The notes under the pieces are model-generated. The model was not told the origin of the DNA, ran no database searches, and was given only the letters and a program-made list of their open reading frames with translations. From Flavobacteriaceae bacterium (GTDB lineage Bacteria; Bacteroidota; Bacteroidia; Flavobacteriales; Flavobacteriaceae), in assembly GCA_029249225.1 (NCBI GenBank), contig JAQWHT010000131.1, forward strand, positions 1 to 46,494: 46,494 nucleotides of DNA, in the 5' to 3' direction. The position numbers and the translations under genes are program-made. Below, piece after piece: positions 7,976 to 17,347 of this stretch; position 1 is the stretch's first letter, and each line of letters opens with the position of its first letter.

Positions 7976-9658
7976 CTAGTTTGGAATCGCAGCAATAAGC
8001 TTTTTAGTATAACTGTTTTGAGGTTTTAAATACAGTGCATCTGCTTCTTGAAGCTCAACTAATTTACCTTCTTGCATGACCATTACCCGGTCTGACATAT
8101 ATTTTACTACTGCTAAATCGTGAGAGATAAATAAATAGCTCAGACCCAACACTTCTTTTAGATGATTGAGTAAATTCAGAACTTGTGCCTGTACAGAGAT
8201 GTCCAGTGCTGCAACACTTTCATCACAAATAAGCACTTCTGGATCAGTTGCTAAAGCTCTAGCGATAACAACTCTTTGACGTTGACCCCCAGAAAGCTCG
8301 TGAGGAAAACGGGAGTAAAAGCTTGATGGTAAACCTACTTGCTCCAAAAGCTCAATCGTCCGAGTGTGGGAATTCTCTTTTGAGTAATATTCCAATACTT
8401 CTTGAATAGCATTCCCTATGCTTTTAAGTGGATGGAGTGAAGCGTAAGGATCTTGAAAAACAAATTGTATTTTCTGTCTGATGTAGTGCATCATTTTTTT
8501 GTCTGAAGGATTTACTTCAACCCCTCTAAAAAAAACTTTACCATCCGAAGGGGGGTCAAGTTGTATGATGGCTCTTGCAAGGGTAGACTTACCACATCCT
8601 GATTCCCCAACCAAGCCAAGTGTTTCCTTTGGATATAGAGAAAAACTCAATGGAGCAACAGCCTGAAAAAAAACTACTTTTCTAAAGAAACCAGATCGCT
8701 TTTGATATACTTTTTCAATGCCTTCGATCTCAAGAAGAGGGGGTTGATTATAAATCTTATTATGCTTATTAGTGCGCTCTTCGCTACTTTGAGAGTGGGT
8801 TTCAAAACTGCCTTCCTGATAATCTTTAAGGGTTGGTAGTGGAAAAAGTCTTTTTTTTGTAGAAGGGCGAGCAAAAAGTAGCCCTTTAGTATAGGGGGCA
8901 ATTGGTTGAGTAAATAGCCCTAGGCTGGTGTTTTCTTCAATTATTTTTCCTTGATACATCACCATGACTCGATCTGCAAGTTTTTTAACCAATGCTAAGT
9001 CATGAGAAATGAAAAGAACACTCATGTTTCTTTTCTTTTGAAGTCTCTTAAGAAGTTCGATTATGTCTTTTTGCACAGTAACATCAAGTGCGGTAGTAGG
9101 TTCATCTGCAATAAGTAATTGGGGGCGGCAGAGCAATGCCATAGCGATCATCACACGCTGCTTTTGGCCTCCACTAATTTCATGTGGGTAAGAATTGAAA
9201 ATTCGTTCAGGGGCAGAGAGTTGTACCTCTAAGAGCGCTTCTGTAATTTTAGCCTTTTGGGCTTTTTTGGACAGACTTGTATGTTGTTGAAGAACCTCTA
9301 ATAATTGAGCTCCACATCGTATTGAAGGATTCAGGCTAGATTGGGGTTCTTGAAAGATCATACTGATATTATTCCCGCGTAATTTTTGCCATTGTTTCGT
9401 ATCTAACGATAGTAAAGGCTGTTGTTCAAACAATAGACGATTGGCAGTGAGTATTGCTTTTTTTGGTTGAAGACCTAGAAAGGAAAGAGCTAAAAGTGAT
9501 TTTCCACTTCCTGATTCACCTACTAGAGCCAGAATTTCATTCTGGGACAACTGAACCGAAATATCAGACAACAGTCTTTGACCATCTATTTGAAGTGTAA
9601 GGTCTTTAACGTCTAACAATAAAGTTTCGTTACTGTTTTTTGTTGGACGAGCCGTCAT
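7976..9658 (-). CDS. ABC transporter ATP-binding protein with two fused ATPase domains (oligopeptide type)
   Basis: A 560-residue protein with two complete nucleotide-binding domains in one chain. Domain 1: Walker A GESGSGKS (residues 47-54), signature SGGQKQR, Walker B LLIADEPT. Domain 2: Walker A GESGCGKS (about residue 353), signature SGGQRQR, Walker B VLICDES. The layout and the short linkers after each domain match the YejF/GsiA group, which energises peptide (Dpp/Opp/Yej-type) importers. No permease or periplasmic binding protein gene is adjacent, so its membrane partner is encoded elsewhere. It sits 15 bp downstream of the GMC oxidoreductase gene on the same strand. Confidence 0.92.
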   Translation of the reverse strand: MTARPTKNSNETLLLDVKDLTLQIDGQRLLSDISVQLSQNEILALVGESGSGKSLLALSFLGLQPKKAILTANRLLFEQQPLLSLDTKQWQKLRGNNISMIFQEPQSSLNPSIRCGAQLLEVLQQHTSLSKKAQKAKITEALLEVQLSAPERIFNSYPHEISGGQKQRVMIAMALLCRPQLLIADEPTTALDVTVQKDIIELLKRLQKKRNMSVLFISHDLALVKKLADRVMVMYQGKIIEENTSLGLFTQPIAPYTKGLLFARPSTKKRLFPLPTLKDYQEGSFETHSQSSEERTNKHNKIYNQPPLLEIEGIEKVYQKRSGFFRKVVFFQAVAPLSFSLYPKETLGLVGESGCGKSTLARAIIQLDPPSDGKVFFRGVEVNPSDKKMMHYIRQKIQFVFQDPYASLHPLKSIGNAIQEVLEYYSKENSHTRTIELLEQVGLPSSFYSRFPHELSGGQRQRVVIARALATDPEVLICDESVAALDISVQAQVLNLLNHLKEVLGLSYLFISHDLAVVKYMSDRVMVMQEGKLVELQEADALYLKPQNSYTKKLIAAIPN

Positions 9659-9673
9659 GAAAAGGAATTAACT

Positions 9674-11359
9674 TTAAAGATTCATTTTCTTTAATTCAGA
9701 AACAGCATGGTTTACAGCTCGTGCAGTAAATGCCATATAGGTTAATGAAGGATTTTGGGTTCCAGAAGATGTCATAAACGCACCATCAGTCATGTAAACA
9801 TTAGGAACACTGTGGATCTGATTATGTTTGTTTAAGACTGAAGTTTTTGGATCGTGTCCCATACGTGCAGTACCCATTTCATGAATTCCTTTACCAATGG
9901 GAGCATTAGAATCAAAAATATTAACGTCTTTACACCCAGCACTTTCTAGCATTTCAGCAGCTTGTATTTTCCAGTCTTCCTTCATTTTCTTTTCGTTCTC
10001 TTTGAATTCAGCGTCAAAGACAATTTTGGGTAAACCAAATTGATCAATTTTGTCGTGATTTAGATACATTCGATTTTCGTGATAAGGCAATACCTCGCCA
10101 AAACCACCCATTCCTACACTCCATTTACCAGGTTTAAGTATGGCATTTTTAAAGTCAGTACCGTAGCTATACTCCGCAGTAGCATCAGCCCAATTTCCTC
10201 GTCCTGCTCCTCCTTGATATCCATAACCTCTCAAGAAGTCTACATTTTTGTCCTTTCCTCCAACATTTCTAAAGCGAGGAATGTAAAATCCATTGGGGCG
10301 TCTTCCGGTGTAGTATTTATCTTCAAATCCTGCAAAAGAACCTGAAGCACCACTTCCCAGTTGATGATCCATGATGTTGTGACCCAATTCTCCAGAATCG
10401 TTACCTAAACCGTTAGGAAAACGATCAGATTTTGAGTTTAATAATATAGCTGTTGAGGCCATAGAAGAAGCGCAAATAAAAACGACCTTAGAGTTAAACT
10501 CCAAGACTTCTTTTGTTAAGGCATCAACAACGCGAACTCCTTTGGCTTTTTGAGTTTTTTCATCATAAATGACTTCAGTTACTACAGAATTTTCACGAAG
10601 AGTCATGTTTCCAGTCCTTTCAGCGGCTGGAAGCGTAGAAGAGTTGGAGCTAAAATAGGATCCAAAAGGACATCCACGATCACAACGATTGCGGAACTGG
10701 CACTGAGTTCGACCGCCGTCAGATTTAGTGCCTTGAGTGACATGCGCTACGCGACCCACTGTAAGAATTCGGTCACTATAGTTTTTAGCAACAGAGGATT
10801 GTATTTCTTTTTCCACACAGTTAAGTTCCATAGGCGGGAGGAACTCACTATCAGGAAGTTGTGGTAAGTTAAGTGCTTCACCACTTACCCCAATAAACTT
10901 TTCTACATAAGAATACCACGGGGCAATGTCTTTATAACGCACAGGCCAGTCTACTGCTATACCATCTCTTAGGTTAGCTCCAAAATCATCATCACTCCAA
11001 CGATAGGTCTGACGCCCCCAAATTAGTGAACGTCCACCGACCTGAGTTCCACGAATCCAATCAAAAGTTTTGTCTTCATCGTAATCGTATTCTGAATCGT
11101 TGTTATAGAAGTGACGATTTCCCTCATTTACTCCCCACCTTTTTTGTTTATTATATTTTTTTAGATCTTCTTGAGAGGTTCTTCCCCCATTTTTCATGTC
11201 CCAGGGGTCCATATGCATCGTTGGATAATCTTCTAAATGTTTTACCATGCGGCCTCTTTCAAGCACCAAGGTTTTTAATCCATTTTCACAGAGCTCTTTT
11301 GCGGCCCATCCTCCACTTATACCTGTGCCAACTACTATTGCATCAAAGTTTTGTTCCAT
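9674..11359 (-). CDS. GMC family oxidoreductase (FAD-dependent)
   Basis: A 561-residue glucose-methanol-choline oxidoreductase. The Rossmann FAD motif GTGISGG is at residues 11-17, GTQVGGRSLIWGRQ at ~104-117 is the second FAD-contact block, and the C-terminal catalytic pair is best placed at His493 (IHEMGTARMG) and Asn536 (TQNPSLTYMA). A cysteine cluster C220-x5-C226-x3-C230 (CQFRNRC, RGCPFG) is present, as in Bacteroidota/gluconate-dehydrogenase-type GMC enzymes that donate electrons to a partner. No cleavable or Tat signal is visible. The usual small partner subunit (gluconate 2-dehydrogenase subunit 3 family) and cytochrome are not adjacent. The substrate is probably a sugar or sugar glycoside, but that is inference. 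Confidence 0.88.
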   Translation of the reverse strand: MEQNFDAIVVGTGISGGWAAKELCENGLKTLVLERGRMVKHLEDYPTMHMDPWDMKNGGRTSQEDLKKYNKQKRWGVNEGNRHFYNNDSEYDYDEDKTFDWIRGTQVGGRSLIWGRQTYRWSDDDFGANLRDGIAVDWPVRYKDIAPWYSYVEKFIGVSGEALNLPQLPDSEFLPPMELNCVEKEIQSSVAKNYSDRILTVGRVAHVTQGTKSDGGRTQCQFRNRCDRGCPFGSYFSSNSSTLPAAERTGNMTLRENSVVTEVIYDEKTQKAKGVRVVDALTKEVLEFNSKVVFICASSMASTAILLNSKSDRFPNGLGNDSGELGHNIMDHQLGSGASGSFAGFEDKYYTGRRPNGFYIPRFRNVGGKDKNVDFLRGYGYQGGAGRGNWADATAEYSYGTDFKNAILKPGKWSVGMGGFGEVLPYHENRMYLNHDKIDQFGLPKIVFDAEFKENEKKMKEDWKIQAAEMLESAGCKDVNIFDSNAPIGKGIHEMGTARMGHDPKTSVLNKHNQIHSVPNVYMTDGAFMTSSGTQNPSLTYMAFTARAVNHAVSELKKMNL

Positions 11360-11388
11360 GTTGTCTTTTTTTAAGATATTAAATATAA

Positions 11389-12111
11389 TTATTTTTTTTG
11401 GCTGAAGATAATTTCCTCTTCTCTTAAAAGAGATTCTTTTCGTAGTCTAAGAAATACTTGAGCTACGGTTACCACATCTTTTTCACAGTAAGAAATGATA
11501 CGCTGTAAATTTTGTTCCTCATAATAAACCGTTGCTACCTGACTTCCACCAATATCGTCTTTGGGTGAGGGAATTCCTAAGACATAAGCCATTAATTTTA
11601 ATGAGGTATAGTGTTTAAAATCTCCAAAGCGCCACAAATGAAGCGTATCAAGATGGGGAACTTCCCAAGGTTTTTTATTGAATAGTTAGAGTGTATTTGA
11701 CAATGTAATCTGATGGATTAACATTCTTCGAGCTATAAATGGAAAATCGAATTCCTTAGCATTATGACCACAAAGGCGGAGTTTTATTCTGTTAAAATGA
11801 GATTCGATTAATTCTCTAAATCCAAGTAAAAGCTTTCTTTCGTCTCCAAAAAAACTTTTTAGCCGAAATTCTCTAGGATTGGTCTGAGGAATAAAATAGC
11901 CAACAGAAATACAAATTATTTTTCCAAACTCAGCCCAAATTCCTGCTCTATCATAAAAATTCTCAGGGGATATTTCATTCTTCCTCTGGTAAGCCGTTTT
12001 TTCAGAAAAATAATTTTTTTCTATTTCAGGCACTTTATCAAAATCTGAATAAAGTGGAACAGTTTCAATATCGAGAAAAAGAATTTTATTTAAATCAAGG
12101 TGTGTTAGCAT
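11389..12111 (-). pseudogene. PolB-like 3'-5' exonuclease, interrupted by one in-frame TAA
   Basis: Two fragments of 141 and 82 residues lie in the same frame, separated by a TAA at 11686-11688. Reading past that stop gives continuous homologous sequence (LFNKKPWEVPHLDTLHLW then RFGDFKHYTSLKL...), so one codon of a roughly 240-codon gene has become a stop. Catalytic acidic residues of the DEDD fold are present on both sides: DIETVP near residue 17, the GHNAKEFDFPFI block, and YCEKDVVTVAQ near the end. The family (predicted exonuclease related to PolB, PF10108 type) is usually one intact chain. The downstream DDIGGSQV departs from the DDIDGSQV I would expect. It may be a true pseudogene, a sequencing error or, less likely, a readthrough gene. 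It overlaps the serine hydrolase gene by 17 bp. Confidence 0.8.
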
Positions 12112-13261
12112 CTGGATTAAGTTCTAGTGCAATATCCATGTAATGATAGATGTCTGGAGTAAATGGATCACTCGATATGCCGTCTGGGCCTTTACTATGT
12201 CCAAGTCTTACCAAGATTAAATTTTTCTTTGGAAAAGTTAAAACATACTGTCCTAAATGTCCTCGATTCATAAAAACTTGATGCCCCTTATAATTTTTTA
12301 ACCACCAACTGTAGCCGTATTGAGGACTTTCTTTAAATCGTGGTGTTATAGATTTGGAGATGAATGTAGAGTCAAGTAATACTTTGCCATCCCATCGGCC
12401 ATGATTTTTATAAAGCTTTGCTAAACGAGCAAAGTCTCTTGCATTAGATGCAATACAACAATAGGCTTTTTCCACTCCGTTTTCATTACTATCTAGTTGC
12501 CATAATGATTCGTGTTCTGCGCCCATGGGGTTCCAAAAGCTCTCGTAAAGGTAATCTGTAAGTGATTTTCCAGTTGCCTTGGCAATGACCATCCCTAACA
12601 GTTGTGTTGTGCCGCTTTTGTATTCATACGATTTACCCGGAGCTTGGTCTATGGGTTGGTCCATGATCAGTTTACCCAAATCTTTCACAAAATAGGCAGC
12701 AGTAGTAACAGAGGTAGGGGAGTAATATGCCTCATCCCATTTTTGCCCTGACGCCATACTTGCAAGATCTCCAACAGTAACCACTGAAGCAAACTCACCT
12801 TTTAGTTTGGGTAAAAAATCAATTACTGGTTGATCTAAGCTTAGGATGTATCCATCCATAATTGCTTTGCCAAGAAGTGCAGCAACATAACTTTTAGCCA
12901 TAGAAAAAGAATTACTTTTTGAATCTATTCCATAGTCTTTATAATATTTTTCAAAATAAATACTGTCATTTTTGATTAGTAGTAATGCAACAGTTTTATT
13001 CTCAAGGTTGATTTGTTCCTGTGCAGCTGTCATACTCACACTATTAAATTCAGAATGGAGAGGCCAGGGCTGAGGGTTTTTTGAGGCGGGGAGTAGTCTG
13101 TTTTCAAAATACTGATAATCAGATAAAAAGGCAGTGGCATGACCTTTGAGATAAATTTTGGAGATTGCTGTAAGTAAATAATTATAATCAGAAATATAAA
13201 GCAATCCAAAAATTAGAATCAGTATTATACCAGAAGTTTTAAAAAATTTTTTCATCCCCAA
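12095..13261 (-). CDS. Serine hydrolase, class C beta-lactamase-like, membrane anchored
   Basis: A 388-residue protein with an N-terminal hydrophobic segment (residues ~8-24), probably an uncleaved anchor or signal peptide, followed by a beta-lactamase-type domain. The SxxK motif is SMAK at residues 120-123, preceded by the family pattern SNSF. A YxS motif (YKS, residues 214-216) supplies the general base, and a C-terminal RGHLGQYV segment can act as the HxG-like third motif. It resembles esterases such as 6-aminohexanoate-dimer hydrolase more than true beta-lactamases, but the substrate is unknown. The start may be MGMKK or the second ATG two codons on. It overlaps the exonuclease gene by 17 bp. 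Confidence 0.88.
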   Translation of the reverse strand: MGMKKFFKTSGIILILIFGLLYISDYNYLLTAISKIYLKGHATAFLSDYQYFENRLLPASKNPQPWPLHSEFNSVSMTAAQEQINLENKTVALLLIKNDSIYFEKYYKDYGIDSKSNSFSMAKSYVAALLGKAIMDGYILSLDQPVIDFLPKLKGEFASVVTVGDLASMASGQKWDEAYYSPTSVTTAAYFVKDLGKLIMDQPIDQAPGKSYEYKSGTTQLLGMVIAKATGKSLTDYLYESFWNPMGAEHESLWQLDSNENGVEKAYCCIASNARDFARLAKLYKNHGRWDGKVLLDSTFISKSITPRFKESPQYGYSWWLKNYKGHQVFMNRGHLGQYVLTFPKKNLILVRLGHSKGPDGISSDPFTPDIYHYMDIALELNPDANTP

Positions 13262-13291
13262 TTTATTAGTTGTTCATTAAGTCTTGTAGCA

Positions 13292-13789
13292 TTACAAATC
13301 TAATGTTTTTTGGATGGATACTCCTTCGTGTTCCAAAAGCCATTTCTTCTTTTCAATGCCTCCTGCATAACCGGTCATAGAGCCATTGCTTCCGACTACG
13401 CGATGACAAGGAGTGAATAACATGATAGGATTTTTACCAATTGCGTTTGCAACTGCCCTGATGGAATTCAAGTCACCATACAAAAGGGCTATTTGTTTAT
13501 ATGTTTTTGTTTTCCCTTTGGGAATTTGTTTTAAAATTTCCCAGATTTCCTTTTGAAAAGGTGTCCCTTGAGGGTTCATACTGAGGTTATTGAGCCAGTT
13601 ACCATTTTTAAAATAAAGACTTAATGCTTCATTTAATGGTCTAGATATTCTGGTATTCACTAATTTTAAATCCAACGAAGTAGTATCAGAAAATTTTAAA
13701 GAAGTAAGACCTAGCGTACTCTCAATAATTTTTATCCACCCGATAGGACTTTTAAAATATGAAGGAGTATCGATTGAGGATTGGGTCAT
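13292..13789 (-). CDS. ogt: Methylated-DNA--[protein]-cysteine S-methyltransferase
   Basis: A 165-residue suicidal repair protein that transfers the alkyl group from O6-alkylguanine to its own cysteine. The active-site PCHRV is at residues 127-131 (Cys128), followed by the GSNGSMTGYAGG substrate loop and a terminal KKWLLEHE helix. The N-terminal RNase-H-like domain (residues 1-75) is short, as in Ogt rather than Ada. Length is normal. It precedes the serine hydrolase gene by 30 bp on the same strand and may share its message. It is divergent from the hydroxyproline operon. Confidence 0.95.
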   Translation of the reverse strand: MTQSSIDTPSYFKSPIGWIKIIESTLGLTSLKFSDTTSLDLKLVNTRISRPLNEALSLYFKNGNWLNNLSMNPQGTPFQKEIWEILKQIPKGKTKTYKQIALLYGDLNSIRAVANAIGKNPIMLFTPCHRVVGSNGSMTGYAGGIEKKKWLLEHEGVSIQKTLDL

Positions 13790-13839
13790 AGAAATGAATA
13801 AATGTTTTATTCAAGGTATAAATCTTTTTTAAAAAAACT

Positions 13840-13859
13840 TATATTCATTGAATTATATA
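13840..13859. promoter_or_regulatory. Imperfect inverted repeat upstream of the hydroxyproline operon
   Basis: TATATTCA and TGAATtATATA face each other around one central T, with a single unpaired T in the right arm. It lies 20 bases before the ATG of the first gene. The place and size would suit an operator, but the sequence is AT-rich and such repeats arise easily by chance here. No clear TAnnTTTG box was found for this operon. Confidence 0.25.
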
Positions 13860-13879
13860 GAACGAACTAAAATTCGAAA

Positions 13880-14800
13880 ATGAAAAACTTTAAATGGGAA
13901 GGTGTGATGCCTGCGATCACAACACAATTTGATGAAAATCATCAACTAGACCTGAATGCTTTTAAAAAAAATTTAGATGCTCAGATAGCTGCAGGAGTTC
14001 ATGGGATAATTTTGGGAGGAACTTTGGGAGAGGCAAGTACCATAAGCGCATCAGAAAGGAGTGAATTATTAGCCACAACCATTAAAAGAGTAGAAGGTAA
14101 GATTCCAGTAATAATGAACATTGCTGAACAAGCAACTGAAGATGCAATTGAATTGGCTCAAAAATCAGAACGTGAAGGAGCAAGTGGGTTGATGTTACTC
14201 CCTCCAATGAGATATAAAGCAACAGATACAGAAACAGTTGCTTATTTTGCTGCTGTTGCGGAACATACCAATCTCCCTATTATGATTTACAACAATCCAG
14301 TTGATTATAAAATTGAGGTAACCCTAGATATGTTTGAACAACTTTCGAAATATAAAAATATTAATGCGGTTAAAGAGTCAACACGTGACACTACCAACAT
14401 TACAAGAATGATCAATTGTTTTGGTGATCGGTTCAAAATTCTTTGTGGTGTAGATACAATTGCTATGGAATGTTTGATGATGGGTGCAACTGGCTGGGTT
14501 GCAGGATTGGTTGATGCATTTCCAGAAGAAACAGTGGCAATCTATACCTATTGTAAAGTAGGCGAATGGGAAAAGGCACGTCAGGTATTTCGCTGGTTTT
14601 TACCCCTATTGGAATTGGATATTTCTCCACAGCTAGTTCAAAACATAAAATTATGTGAAGTTGCTACAGGACTGGGAACAGGCTTTGTTAGACCACCAAG
14701 ATTACCTCTTACTGGCAATGCTCACGAAGAGGTACAAAAAATCATCAAAAAAGGTTTAGAAACAAGACCACAAAACTTGGATTACAAAAAATACCAATGA
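13880..14800 (+). CDS. DapA-family 1-pyrroline-4-hydroxy-2-carboxylate deaminase (predicted)
   Basis: A 306-residue class I aldolase of the dihydrodipicolinate synthase/N-acetylneuraminate lyase superfamily. The Schiff-base lysine is Lys165 (NAVKES) and the catalytic Tyr is Tyr137 (IMIYNNP). The substrate loop reads GGTLGEAS instead of the GGTTGES of true DapA, which argues against lysine biosynthesis. The next three genes supply the other steps of hydroxyproline breakdown. The likely reaction is therefore conversion of 1-pyrroline-4-hydroxy-2-carboxylate to 2-oxoglutarate semialdehyde and ammonia. That assignment rests on context and on knowledge of the pathway. The stop overlaps the next ATG by 4 bases (ATGA). 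Confidence 0.87.
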   Translation: MKNFKWEGVMPAITTQFDENHQLDLNAFKKNLDAQIAAGVHGIILGGTLGEASTISASERSELLATTIKRVEGKIPVIMNIAEQATEDAIELAQKSEREGASGLMLLPPMRYKATDTETVAYFAAVAEHTNLPIMIYNNPVDYKIEVTLDMFEQLSKYKNINAVKESTRDTTNITRMINCFGDRFKILCGVDTIAMECLMMGATGWVAGLVDAFPEETVAIYTYCKVGEWEKARQVFRWFLPLLELDISPQLVQNIKLCEVATGLGTGFVRPPRLPLTGNAHEEVQKIIKKGLETRPQNLDYKKYQ

Positions 14801-16338
14801 TAAGCGGAATGAATTTAGTAGCAGGCAAATGGGAGGACAACTCAAATGCAGAAATATTTCAAACGAGAAATCCCAATACGGATTTACTTCTTCCTGAAGA
14901 ATTTCAGCAATCAACAACAGATCAAGTGAACCGATCTGTAAGCGCAGCATCGGATAGTTTTGAATTTTTTGCTCATACGAGTTTTAAAAATCGAATACTT
15001 TTCTTAAAGACAATTCAAGAAGAATTACTTTTAGCACAATCTGAAATTACAGCCACCTATCAACAAGAATCTGCATTACCTGAAGGACGAGCAAATGGGG
15101 AGTTTCAGAGAACCCTTGATCAGATACAGTGCTTTGTTGAATTGTTAGAAGAGGGGTCTTTTATTGACGCTAGTATTCACACACAAGGACCTGATCTGAG
15201 AAAAATGCTTTACCCTATTGGTCCTATAGTGGTTTTTGGAGCTAGTAATTTTCCCTTAGCATTTTCTACTGCAGGAGGAGACACAATTTCAGCCTTTGCT
15301 GCAGGTTGTCCTGTTTTAGTGAAAGCACATCCTTACCATGCTGGAACGAGTGAACGGGTTGCTGTTGCAATCAATAAAGCAATTGAAAAATGTAAATTAC
15401 CCTCAGGAATTTTCTCTCATTTAGGTGGTCAATCTCATTCAGTAGGGAGTCAGCTGGTTTCTCATTCTTTGATTAAAGGAGTTGGTTTTACAGGAAGTTT
15501 TTCGGGAGGGAAAGCACTTTATGACTTGGCACAAAAAAGAGAGGAGCCCATTCCAGTTTTTGCTGAAATGGGAAGTATTAATCCTATTTTTATTTTGGAA
15601 AACAAATTAAAAACAGATTCAAATTTGGCAGAAGGGTTGGCTCAATCAGTTATTCTAGGTACAGGTCAGTTTTGTACAAATCCAGGGATAATCGTTGTGT
15701 GTGATCCCTCAGATAGTGTTGATTTTGCAAAAGAAGTAAGTGATGCCATTGAGGGCGCAGAATTGCCACCTATGGTACACAAGAATATTCAAAAACAATA
15801 CGACAAACAGCTAAGAAAAATAAATGAGGGAGAACAAGTTGATGCCCTTTTTTTTGCTAAAAGTTGTAAAGCAGCTGTAGGATTAGTTCAAGCGTCAAAA
15901 TTTTTAACCGATTCGAGCTTGGCTGATGAAGTGTTTGGTCCTTTTACATTGGTTGTTAAATGTAAATCAAATGATGAAATGTTAAAAGTAGCGGCTTCAA
16001 TGGAAGGACAACTGACTACAACTATTTTAGGAGAAAATTCAGATCAAGAAGTTTCGAAGAAACTTCTTTCAAAATTACAGTCTAAGGTAGGACGGATATT
16101 ATTTCAAGGAGTTCCAACTGGTGTTGCTGTAACCCAACCTATGCAACACGGAGGTCCATATCCAGCTTCTACTGATAGCAGATTTAGTTCAGTGGGGACC
16201 GATTCGATCTATCGTTGGCTTCGACCCGTTGCTTTTCAAGATTGTCCCAATGAATTACTTCCTGATGCTTTAAAAAATGAAAATCCTTTAGGCCTAGAAA
16301 GAAAAATTGATGGAAGAATAATTTCTTCAGCTTTATGA
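14797..16338 (+). CDS. 2-oxoglutarate semialdehyde (2,5-dioxovalerate) dehydrogenase
   Basis: A 513-residue aldehyde dehydrogenase. The catalytic Cys293 lies in LGTGQFCTNPG and the general base Glu257 in FAEMGSINP. These versions of the motifs, with FGASNFPLAFSTAGGDT for cofactor binding and KAHPYHAGTSE, are typical of the NADP-type 2-oxoglutarate semialdehyde dehydrogenases of sugar-acid and hydroxyproline pathways. It would oxidise the product of the preceding deaminase to 2-oxoglutarate, which enters the TCA cycle. The start may be MISGMN or the inner Met5. The gene overlaps both neighbours by 4 bases (ATGA), so the operon is tightly coupled. Confidence 0.92.
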   Translation: MISGMNLVAGKWEDNSNAEIFQTRNPNTDLLLPEEFQQSTTDQVNRSVSAASDSFEFFAHTSFKNRILFLKTIQEELLLAQSEITATYQQESALPEGRANGEFQRTLDQIQCFVELLEEGSFIDASIHTQGPDLRKMLYPIGPIVVFGASNFPLAFSTAGGDTISAFAAGCPVLVKAHPYHAGTSERVAVAINKAIEKCKLPSGIFSHLGGQSHSVGSQLVSHSLIKGVGFTGSFSGGKALYDLAQKREEPIPVFAEMGSINPIFILENKLKTDSNLAEGLAQSVILGTGQFCTNPGIIVVCDPSDSVDFAKEVSDAIEGAELPPMVHKNIQKQYDKQLRKINEGEQVDALFFAKSCKAAVGLVQASKFLTDSSLADEVFGPFTLVVKCKSNDEMLKVAASMEGQLTTTILGENSDQEVSKKLLSKLQSKVGRILFQGVPTGVAVTQPMQHGGPYPASTDSRFSSVGTDSIYRWLRPVAFQDCPNELLPDALKNENPLGLERKIDGRIISSAL

Positions 16339-17345
16339 AAAAAACAGAGCGTATTATTTTTGATTGTATTGATGGATATACTGCTGGAAATCCTGTACGT
16401 CTGGTAAAGTCTCCTAGTCCTGAATTAAAAGGCTCCAATATGGGGGAGAAAAGAGTTCATTTTGTTGAAGAATACGATTGGATTAGAACCGGATTGATGT
16501 TTGAGCCCAGAGGACATGATATGATGAGCGGAAGTTTTTATTACCAACCTCAGAATCCTAAAAATGATGTTGGTATTTTGTTTATCGAAACAAGTGGGTG
16601 TTTACCCATGTGTGGTCATGGATTGATTGGGGCACTTACACTACTTTTAGAAGAGAATTTGATCGAGCCGATACAAGAAGGTAAACTAAGAGTTGAAACT
16701 CCAGCGGGCCTTGTTATTGCTGAATATCAAAGACATGGACCTAAAGTTCAGTCTGTTAAGTTCACTAATGTCCCTGCATTTTTATCAGCAACGGATCTTC
16801 AAATTGAGTGCTCAGATTTAGGAGTTCTTTCCGTTGATGTCGCTTATGGAGGGAATTTTTACGCCATCATTGATATTCAAGAAAATTTTAAAGGGATTAA
16901 AGAATACACTGCAAGTCAGTTAATCACCTGGAGCAGGGAATTACGTTCTCAGATCAACTTACTACACCATTTTGAACATCCTTTAGACAATAAAATTAAA
17001 GGCTGTAGTCATGTGTTATGGGGTGGAGAGCCAACCCAAGAGGGTGTTACCGCTAGTAATGCTGTCTTTTATGGAGATAAGGCTATTGATCGATCACCAT
17101 GTGGTACTGGTACTTCAGCTAGGATGGCTCAGTTGTTTGCTAAAGGAAAATTAAAAGTTGGCGATGCTTTCATTCATGAGAGCTTTATCGGGTCTATATT
17201 TAAAGGGAGGGTGGAAGCTGTGACCAAGGTTGGATCACATCAAGCAATATTACCGAGTATTCAAGGGAGTGCACGAGTTACAGGATATAATAAACTAATT
17301 TTAGACCCAGACGATCCTTATGTCAAAGGATTCCAAGTGTTATAA
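16335..17345 (+). CDS. 4-hydroxyproline 2-epimerase (proline racemase family)
   Basis: A 336-residue proline racemase-fold enzyme. Both catalytic cysteines are present: Cys93 in MCGHG and Cys256 in RSPCGTGTS. Having both indicates an epimerase or racemase; the related trans-3-hydroxy-L-proline dehydratases replace one of them with Ser or Thr. The family members next to a DapA-type deaminase and an FAD oxidase act on trans-4-hydroxy-L-proline, giving cis-4-hydroxy-D-proline, the first step of the pathway. The 4-base overlap upstream and the 2-base gap to the dehydrogenase place it in the same operon. No signal peptide is visible. Confidence 0.92.
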   Translation: MKKTERIIFDCIDGYTAGNPVRLVKSPSPELKGSNMGEKRVHFVEEYDWIRTGLMFEPRGHDMMSGSFYYQPQNPKNDVGILFIETSGCLPMCGHGLIGALTLLLEENLIEPIQEGKLRVETPAGLVIAEYQRHGPKVQSVKFTNVPAFLSATDLQIECSDLGVLSVDVAYGGNFYAIIDIQENFKGIKEYTASQLITWSRELRSQINLLHHFEHPLDNKIKGCSHVLWGGEPTQEGVTASNAVFYGDKAIDRSPCGTGTSARMAQLFAKGKLKVGDAFIHESFIGSIFKGRVEAVTKVGSHQAILPSIQGSARVTGYNKLILDPDDPYVKGFQVL

Positions 17346-17347
17346 TT

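Noticed and set aside
11389-11637. 82-residue frame as an independent gene
   Set aside because: It is the C-terminal part of the PolB-like exonuclease, in the same frame as the upstream part with one stop between.
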